Shown here: piece by piece, positions 61,101 through 64,000 of the stretch
Layout of the letters: each line of letters opens with the position of its first letter
Numbering within the stretch: position 1 is the first letter of the stretch
Source of the DNA: Manis javanica
Taxonomy: Eukaryota > Chordata > Mammalia > Pholidota > Manidae
DNA length: 64,000 bases
Assembly (NCBI RefSeq): GCF_040802235.1
Contig: NC_133156.1
Coordinates: 184,338,351-184,402,350, forward strand
Direction of reading: 5' to 3'
Notes under the pieces: generated by a model
What the model was told of the DNA's origin: nothing
The model's database searches: none
What the model saw: only the letters and a program-made list of their open reading frames with translations
Program-made: the position numbers and the translations under genes

Positions 61101-61139
61101 CTGTCAATAGCCATCCACAGCGCTCTGATAAAAATAATG
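30979..61139 (+). CDS. GFPT1: GFPT1, glutamine:fructose-6-phosphate amidotransferase 1, first four exons (partial gene)
   Basis: GFAT1 converts fructose-6-phosphate and glutamine to glucosamine-6-phosphate and glutamate in the cytosol, the rate-limiting step of the hexosamine pathway that supplies UDP-GlcNAc. Exons 30979-30985, 46974-47081, 49224-49331 and 61014-61139 join in phase into residues 1-116 plus one base, the first half of the class II glutaminase (Ntn-hydrolase) domain. Cys2 is the catalytic nucleophile exposed after Met removal, so the start at 30979 is fixed. YRGYDSAG is in exon 2 and [20 protein letters not shown], with the glutamine-binding Arg-Trp-Ala-Thr-His-Gly, in exon 4. 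The remaining glutaminase part and both SIS isomerase domains lie beyond the right edge. Residue 42 is Val where I recall Phe in human and Leu in mouse, a variable site. Confidence 0.98.
30986..34037 (+). other. GFPT1: GFPT1 intron 1, 5' part
   Basis: The first 190 bases continue the CpG island. From 31,300 to 34,037 the DNA is AT-rich and I recognise no gene or repeat, only short A- or T-runs. A strong unused donor consensus, CAG|GTGAGT, lies at 31275-31283. Confidence 0.6.
34038..34050. repeat. Target-site duplication of L1 copy 2 (left)
   Basis: TCTATGAGGTTCT, matching 39966-39978 at 12 of 13 bases. Confidence 0.8.
34399..38200 (-). pseudogene. L1 ORF2 remnant (endonuclease-reverse transcriptase), copy 2
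   Basis: Minus-strand pieces at 38200-37547 (217 codons), 37371-36790 (193), 36800-35931 (289), 35961-35611 (116), 35412-35149 (87), 35030-34614 (138) and 34641-34399 (80) cover ORF2 in order. The first holds the endonuclease residues in [23 protein letters not shown] and SRIDHI. The 289-codon piece is the reverse-transcriptase core with the catalytic FADD at 36066-36077. At least five frameshifts or stops separate the pieces, so no full ORF2p can be made. Confidence 0.92.
38476..39327 (-). CDS. L1 ORF1 protein, apparently open (copy 2)
   Basis: A 283-codon frame beginning [11 protein letters not shown] and ending at the position where other copies stop (…EGVL). ORF1p is a trimeric RNA-binding chaperone that coats L1 RNA. 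Visible parts are a Leu/Glu/Lys-rich coiled coil at about residues 30-110, the RRM-like core around [10 protein letters not shown], and the C-terminal domain around [20 protein letters not shown] see no stop or frameshift, but substitutions may have inactivated it, and the element's ORF2 is broken. Expression is unknown. Confidence 0.75.
   Translation of the reverse strand: MKRQRNLVQSKIINTTPEKDLNDMDLVTLTEREFKIKIINILKEVWKDIQELRKVFRSEIQSLKSTMAGIKSRLYTVEETINEIETREEEYKEAEAQREKRISKNERILRELCDQSKRNNICIIGIPEEEEREKGIEIVFEEVVAEDFPNLGKDIVSQAMEIHRSPNTRDPRKTTPRHTVIKMAKIKDKDRLLKAARERNNITYKGKPIRLTSDFSAETLQARRERHDVFNAMKQKGLEPKLLYLARLSFKFEGGIKQFPDKQKLREFTFHKPSLQSIFEGVL
39328..39965 (-). promoter_or_regulatory. 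L1 5' UTR, copy 2
   Basis: About 640 bp, GC-rich, aligned with the two ends of the copy 1 5' UTR but lacking its middle block of about 300 bp. Expected to hold the L1 internal promoter; activity not assessable. Confidence 0.65.
39966..39978. repeat. Target-site duplication of L1 copy 2 (right)
   Basis: TCTATGAAGTTCT, the partner of 34038-34050. Confidence 0.8.
39979..41290 (+). other. GFPT1: GFPT1 intron 1, unassigned stretch
   Basis: I recognise no repeat or exon here. Confidence 0.5.
41290..41720. repeat. LTR-like GC-richer segment, family unknown
   Basis: A block with base composition unlike its surroundings, including 'gggtgaaagggttatacccaactttattcccgc' and a CT-rich middle. It looks like a decayed retroviral LTR in antisense, but I found no TG...CA ends or duplication. 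Confidence 0.3.
41940..42370 (+). repeat. Old L1M 3' end, sense
   Basis: Landmarks in order: 'agggaaatggttaggtaaa', 'tatggagtagtatgcagccattg', 'ggtggttatctactctgtg' and a short A-rich end. Confidence 0.65.
42371..46973 (+). other. GFPT1: GFPT1 intron 1, 3' part
   Basis: A long AT-rich stretch with no recognised gene. A small direct repeat lies at 44184-44242 (see findings). It ends in the acceptor of exon 2. Confidence 0.5.
46974..47081 (+). CDS. GFPT1: GFPT1 exon 2
   Basis: 108 bp encoding the rest of Gly3, I4-A38 and one base of G39: [20 protein letters not shown], then the conserved [12 protein letters not shown] of class II amidotransferases. The acceptor is 'ttctttattgcag' and the donor GCTG|GTATTT. 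Confidence 0.97.
47082..47553 (+). other. GFPT1: GFPT1 intron 2, 5' part
   Basis: T-rich sequence after the exon 2 donor; nothing recognised. Confidence 0.5.
47554..48095 (-). repeat. Probable solo LTR of an endogenous retrovirus
   Basis: The plus strand begins 'tgtgtcaggggtccccaagactacccctag' and on the minus strand carries 'ataataaatcaca', an LTR-type polyadenylation signal, about 90 bases before that end. I recognise the pattern of a mammalian LTR family but cannot name it. No internal gag or pol sequence is adjacent, so it is probably solo. The right boundary is uncertain. Confidence 0.6.
48150..49130 (+). repeat. L2 LINE 3' kilobase, sense
   Basis: CT-rich text in L2 order: 'cctgcctcctagaagtttcc', 'cccttcaacctattctctac', 'ctaataccttcagggtaac', 'aacttaagaaatgtgttccctgacattcc', and a tail 'gttcttgacatataatagatttcagtaaatgttg'. 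It ends about 90 bases before GFPT1 exon 3. Confidence 0.7.
49224..49331 (+). CDS. GFPT1: GFPT1 exon 3
   Basis: 108 bp encoding V40-H74 and one base of K75 ([19 protein letters not shown], then the Lys-rich [12 protein letters not shown]). The acceptor is 'ttgatgatttag'. The donor is CACA|GTAATG, which lacks G at -1 and at +5 and is the weakest donor seen in the window. Confidence 0.96.
49332..50589 (+). other. GFPT1: GFPT1 intron 3, 5' part
   Basis: AT-rich with T-runs; no recognised gene or repeat. Confidence 0.5.
50590..51160 (+). repeat. Old L1M ORF2 end and 3' UTR, sense
   Basis: 'cacttccactcctggccatatacttgaaag', 'aacagcctaaaagtctgcc' and 'gaatgacctatgtagctt' keep the L1 ORF2-end order, with many substitutions. 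Confidence 0.6.
51280..51430 (-). repeat. MIR SINE, antisense
   Basis: 'ggctaacgtttattgattgctttctatgacccaggcactttagtaagtgcctta...atttatagatgaggatattgaaacac' matches the antisense MIR throughout. Confidence 0.75.
52740..52885 (+). repeat. MIR SINE, sense
   Basis: 'gctttggagtcaaccagacttgggttcaaaccctatctctgctgcttgttagctgtgacct' is a clear MIR with its tRNA-derived B box (GGGTTCAAACC). It abuts an antisense L2. Confidence 0.8.
52886..53262 (-). repeat. L2 LINE, antisense, left part
   Basis: 'tatttattgaatacttactatataccagtcattgttctgg...ttccttgatggagtttaccatctagtg' and 'gacatttgagtggag' follow the reverse complement of L2. It breaks off at 'gtagggtcttgt' and resumes near 53,865. Confidence 0.75.
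53263..53864. mobile_element. Unassigned ~600-bp insertion splitting the L2, possibly a solo LTR
   Basis: Non-L2 sequence lying between two L2 parts that would otherwise be nearly contiguous. It contains an imperfect direct repeat (53561-53629 and 53644-53718, both from GATCATGTGAATG to CAGCCTTGGGGATTT). The length and lack of an A-tail suit a solo LTR; ends and family are unresolved. Confidence 0.45.
53865..54080 (-). repeat. L2 LINE, antisense, right part
   Basis: 'taatgggaagtcattggaaaa...tctaatttcagttttgaaagattcttgg...gggagactagttaggattctt...gtagtcc' continues the L2 of 52886-53262. Confidence 0.65.
54974..54989. repeat. Target-site duplication of the inner L1 (left)
   Basis: AAAAATGGGCAGAGGG, exactly repeated at 58536-58551. 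Confidence 0.92.
54990..55794 (+). promoter_or_regulatory. L1 5' UTR, copy 3
   Basis: About 800 bp, GC-rich, CpG-containing. The first ~150 bp align with copies 1 and 2; the middle differs from both. Confidence 0.65.
55795..56660 (+). pseudogene. L1 ORF1, copy 3, N-terminus broken
   Basis: The ATG at 55795 is followed after two codons by a TAG, and a frameshift lies near 55,935. From 55992 a 222-codon frame runs to the normal ORF1 end (…ILEGML) and includes the RRM core ([10 protein letters not shown]) and the C-terminal domain ([19 protein letters not shown]). It lacks part of the coiled coil. Confidence 0.85.
56950..57801 (+). pseudogene. L1 ORF2 with in-frame internal deletion: endonuclease start fused to C-terminal region
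   Basis: A 283-codon frame. Residues 1-57 are the ORF2 start ([20 protein letters not shown]). From residue 58 ([18 protein letters not shown]) it is the region after the reverse transcriptase. Most of the endonuclease and all of the RT domain, including FADD, are missing. The junction at 57120-57125 lies in a 5-nt microhomology (GACAT in the undeleted copies). The frame shifts at about 57,790 into a 149-codon piece (57783-58232) that holds the ORF2 end with [20 protein letters not shown]. Confidence 0.9.
57783..58232 (+). pseudogene. L1 ORF2 C-terminal piece, copy 3
   Basis: 149 codons in a frame different from the 283-codon piece it overlaps. It is the normal C-terminus of L1 ORF2 and ends with TAA at the usual stop. 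One frameshift separates the two pieces. Confidence 0.85.
58536..58551. repeat. Target-site duplication of the inner L1 (right)
   Basis: Exact copy of 54974-54989. Confidence 0.92.
59545..59955 (-). mobile_element. 5'-truncated L1 3' end, antisense
   Basis: The same 3' UTR text as at 13327-13750 ('gaagtattgttgatattcaatc', 'gttacagaattattgactatattc', 'ccactagtcacttctcagtg', 'ctatattccacaaataagtg'). It contains a short internal duplication of 'gagcataatacc'. Confidence 0.75.
59956..60619 (+). other. GFPT1: GFPT1 intron 3, unassigned stretch
   Basis: No gene or repeat recognised. Confidence 0.5.
60620..60790. repeat. Old interspersed repeat, LINE-like
   Basis: 'tcaagtctccagaaaagctgaaagaatagtgca...cccatatactttatctagttt...gttagcattttgtcacatttgc'. 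The same family as the segments at 15745 and 61225. Confidence 0.5.
60791..60885 (+). repeat. Tandem duplication, ~46-nt unit, two copies
   Basis: Two diverged copies, 60791-60836 and 60837-60885, each starting CATTAACTC and containing GAATATGC, 130-220 bases before GFPT1 exon 4. Confidence 0.75.
61014..61139 (+). CDS. GFPT1: GFPT1 exon 4
   Basis: 126 bp encoding the last two bases of K75, Q76-N116 and the first base of the next codon. It contains [20 protein letters not shown]; the Arg of TRWATHG binds the glutamine carboxylate in this family. The acceptor is 'ttttgtctcctttag' and the donor AATG|GTATGG. Confidence 0.97.
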
Positions 61140-61224
61140 GTATGGTCAGATTCTGTGTGCCTTGGAATGATTGTGGATCGGTTGATAGTGGGAGAAGAGT
61201 AAGGTTCTTGTGTTTTTGTCACTT

Positions 61225-61400
61225 TAATTTTTTTTTAATCTGGCAAATTTCAAACATTCAGAAGTAGAAAGCATATAAAACCTGATGCATCCATTACCCA
61301 GCCTTAACATTTATCAGTACATGATCAGTTACACTTATCCATTACTCTCCCACCCGATTATTTGGATGCTTTTTCTTCTGTTTACCGTGTCTTAGAGAAC
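61225..61400. repeat. Old interspersed repeat, LINE-like
   Basis: 'ggcaaatttcaaacattcagaagtagaaagcatataa...gatgcatccattacccagcctt' starts about 90 bases after GFPT1 exon 4. Confidence 0.5.
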
Positions 61401-62639
61401 TTCCTACAGTCTAGTTCTTGCTAATTGAATGCATCTTACGGTGTCATTTAACATGTTTCTCAATCATCCTTCTGTTATAAATTGGTATGGTGTTTATTTA
61501 CATCTGGAGGTATATAATGTTTGGAGGTTTTTCTTTTTGTATTGTTAGTAGCCATAGAGTATTTATTTAGGGATTGTAAAATGGTGAGAGTCTAATACTA
61601 TCATTCCTTCCTCACTTACTGTCTTAAATACCATAAACAGTCTCCTCCGTATCAGCTGCTTAGTTACCCTGTGGAACAGATTATATAGGAAAGGCAGGAT
61701 AAATGATTAATTTTTTCCCCCTTTATCTACCATTTTCCAGTAATTAATTGGTTCTAACATTCTCTAAGATAAAGAAGTTTCTTTGTAAAATTCACAGATT
61801 TAAAAACACTACTTTTTTTTTTTTCCAAAACATGGAAGAATTATCTATATTGGAGTAAAAATCTTCCCATCTTTGGCCATTGGAGCTTATTCAGGCTGGC
61901 TCCTGAGTCCTTTTGATGTGACCCCAGTAGTCGCTGTCAGTAGTCTTTGTTCTTTTCTGGTAGGCCAAGATACTCTAGGTTCACCTAATTCTGACCCTAG
62001 ACTAGAATTAGCCATTACTTTAAGGAGCCCTGGTTCCTTTTAGTGGAAATGATATTTAAAAACTATAAACCAGGTCCTTAGAAGTGGTCATTTAGTAGAC
62101 TAGGCTATTTAGGTGGACAGAGCTATAAAGTAAATGTATGTACATGTACCGCTTGTGTGTGCATGTATATATGCATACATAAATTTAAAGATAAAACATG
62201 ACATATGTAACATGACACAGTTCAAATCCAGGGCTATAAGGTTTTTAATCATTGACCTTTGTATTTCCTTTCAATCACACTTAAAATCTCAGTTCTTAAC
62301 CCCAGCAACACACCTACTTGATTTATCATATGATACGCATCTAACAGAATCATAATACCAACATTGCTGTAACAGCATGTTTGCTAGTTTTTACTAATTT
62401 TTTGATCCTCAAAGTGTATCTCTCGGGATGTGTAATCAAATGACTGTCTTAGAGTCACTTGGGGTAATCCTTCTCTATGTACCAACTTGATATAGTGTCA
62501 TGTTAGTATGAATTATTTTGGTTTTTAGGGATTGATTTTCTTTAAAAATTAATTTTATTTAAAAATATTTGCATAGTTCTGATGTCACACCTATAAAACA
62601 AAGCATAGTAAATGAAGTTCATTTCCCAATTATAAAATT
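61401..62639 (+). other. GFPT1: GFPT1 intron 4, unassigned stretch
   Basis: AT-rich; no exon or assignable repeat seen. Confidence 0.5.
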
Positions 62640-62800
62640 TCAGTAATTAAAATAGTGTGATTTGGGGCAAAGCCAGTCACATTAATCAGTGGAACAGAAT
62701 AGAATCTAGAAATGGGCTCATAGATAATGATCACCTGAATCATTATAAATGTGACACTTCAGCATAGCAAAGAGTAGGTGAACTTTTCAATAAAGATAAA
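62640..62800 (+). repeat. Old L1 ORF2 fragment, sense
   Basis: 'caatcagtggaacagaatag'-like text (62676-62700) and 'cttcagcatagcaaagagtagg' match L1 ORF2 upstream of its C-terminal region. No open frame. Confidence 0.5.
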
Positions 62801-64000
62801 GTAAAATAAATTACGTCTAATTTCTATCCTCTTTTGTCCTTATTCCATCTCTCCCTGTAGATAAACATTTAACAAATTTTTTTAGTCTAGTCTTCCATTT
62901 TTACAAATAAGCAAATACATATGTATATGTGTGTGTGTATGTGTGTATATATCTTTTCAGAAAAGATTTTATAATTCAGCAGCTACCTTTTTAGTTTTCT
63001 TGTGTTTCACATAATTATTGAATTGGATTTGAAGGCTAGCAACCACTCAAACTTTTAATACTGACAAGGCCTTTATAAATGATTCCTGCAAACATATCTA
63101 GATTATGTTTTGAGAGTTTCACTTTAAGGCTTTATATCAGCAATCAGCTATTTATCAGTCTCTGTGTTCTAGCATTAAAATATTTTTCTTAGATTTATTT
63201 TTGTCATATTACTTTGTAGTGTCTTCTCTGACTTAAAAATATATTGAAAATATTTATTATTTGGTTTGTAATGCATTGAATTCAAGCTCCAAAATGTCAG
63301 ATCTTTAAGTATGTTAAAAACATTTTGATTATTTAATGTAAAATTGGACTTAATGGTAATTTCTCTTATGACTTATAAAAATTTTAAATAATAAATCCAT
63401 GTTGGTAGTCTTTACGTGCACCTTCAGTGTTTGTAAATAATAATGTAAACTTTTGATTATCCATTCTTATATTTTCAAAGTTATTTAATCGAAAAGATGA
63501 AAATTGTTCCACTACATATGTATTTGATCTTGGATTGCTATTTTAACATTTATTTATCTGATATGCTGGGAATTGTCTAGACCTTGGATAAGTAAATTTA
63601 ACTATAGAACTGAATAACTGGCTTTTCTTATTAAACTTCTTTAGCTTTAGTTCTTAAACTCATTTAATGTAAATGAGATTATTGTTTTAGTTTGAAAGTC
63701 TCTTTATACTTAGTAATGTTTTATGCATAAGAATGAATGAACAAAGAAGTGAGAATAATAGTTATAGTAATTCAGCCCTCTTGTTTTGCAAATGAGGACG
63801 CAGGCCCAAGAAATGTGCTCCTTTCATTGGTTACACTGGATACTAGTAGTTTAGCCACATATGAAATTGATGTCTGTAGACCTCAGTTTATTCTATTTCC
63901 CCTCTATATCCACCTGCTAGCATTGTGTGCTTCCACTGAACCACATAAACAGTGCTGCCAATCTACCTGAGTGAGGATAATGTGATAATGGGAAGTAGAA
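62801..64000 (+). other. GFPT1: GFPT1 intron 4, right edge
   Basis: AT-rich sequence with a TG/TA simple repeat at about 62,915-62,952. I do not see GFPT1 exon 5 (expected to begin with the glutaminase motif EFIVIHNG) before the window ends. Confidence 0.6.

Overview
The window is nuclear DNA from a placental mammal. Coding sequence is split into short exons with GT-AG boundaries, spread through AT-rich introns full of LINE-1, L2 and MIR repeats, and there is one CpG-island promoter. I saw no primate Alu, rodent B1/B2, carnivore SINEC, ruminant Bov or pig PRE SINEs. The young repeats are one L1 lineage. This suggests a laurasiatherian lineage poor in SINEs; a pangolin is one candidate, but that is a weak impression from memory.

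Two genes lie in tandem on the + strand, the same adjacency as on human 2p13. Bases 1-23,190 hold the 3' three quarters of NFU1, the mitochondrial iron-sulfur cluster carrier. Six exons encode residues 56-254, with every splice junction in phase; the first two exons lie upstream of the window. Bases 23,191-30,400 are intergenic, with old repeats only. A CpG island at about 30,430-31,170 carries the GFPT1 promoter and first exon (three codons' worth: Met, Cys and the first base of Gly). Exons 2-4 of GFPT1, the rate-limiting enzyme of hexosamine synthesis, follow at 46,974, 49,224 and 61,014. The rest of GFPT1 lies beyond the window. The two genes are neighbours only; nothing here shows shared function.

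The introns carry three large LINE-1 insertions. L1 copy 1 (6,315-12,572, minus strand, NFU1 intron 4) and L1 copy 2 (34,051-39,965, minus strand, GFPT1 intron 1) are full length with target-site duplications. A third (54,990-58,535, plus strand, GFPT1 intron 3) sits inside an older 5'-truncated L1 and is flanked by an exact 16-bp duplication; its ORF2 has lost about 2.6 kb internally. All ORF2s are broken; ORF1 of copy 2 looks open. Smaller features include a U6 snRNA retropseudogene, a 73-bp L1 stub inserted in a MIR, many MIR/L2/L1M relics and probable solo LTRs.

I found no undescribed biological system. The observations most worth checking are a perfect recursive-splicing-type motif (CAG|GTAAGT) at the start of an NFU1 exon and the in-frame internal deletion in the nested L1.
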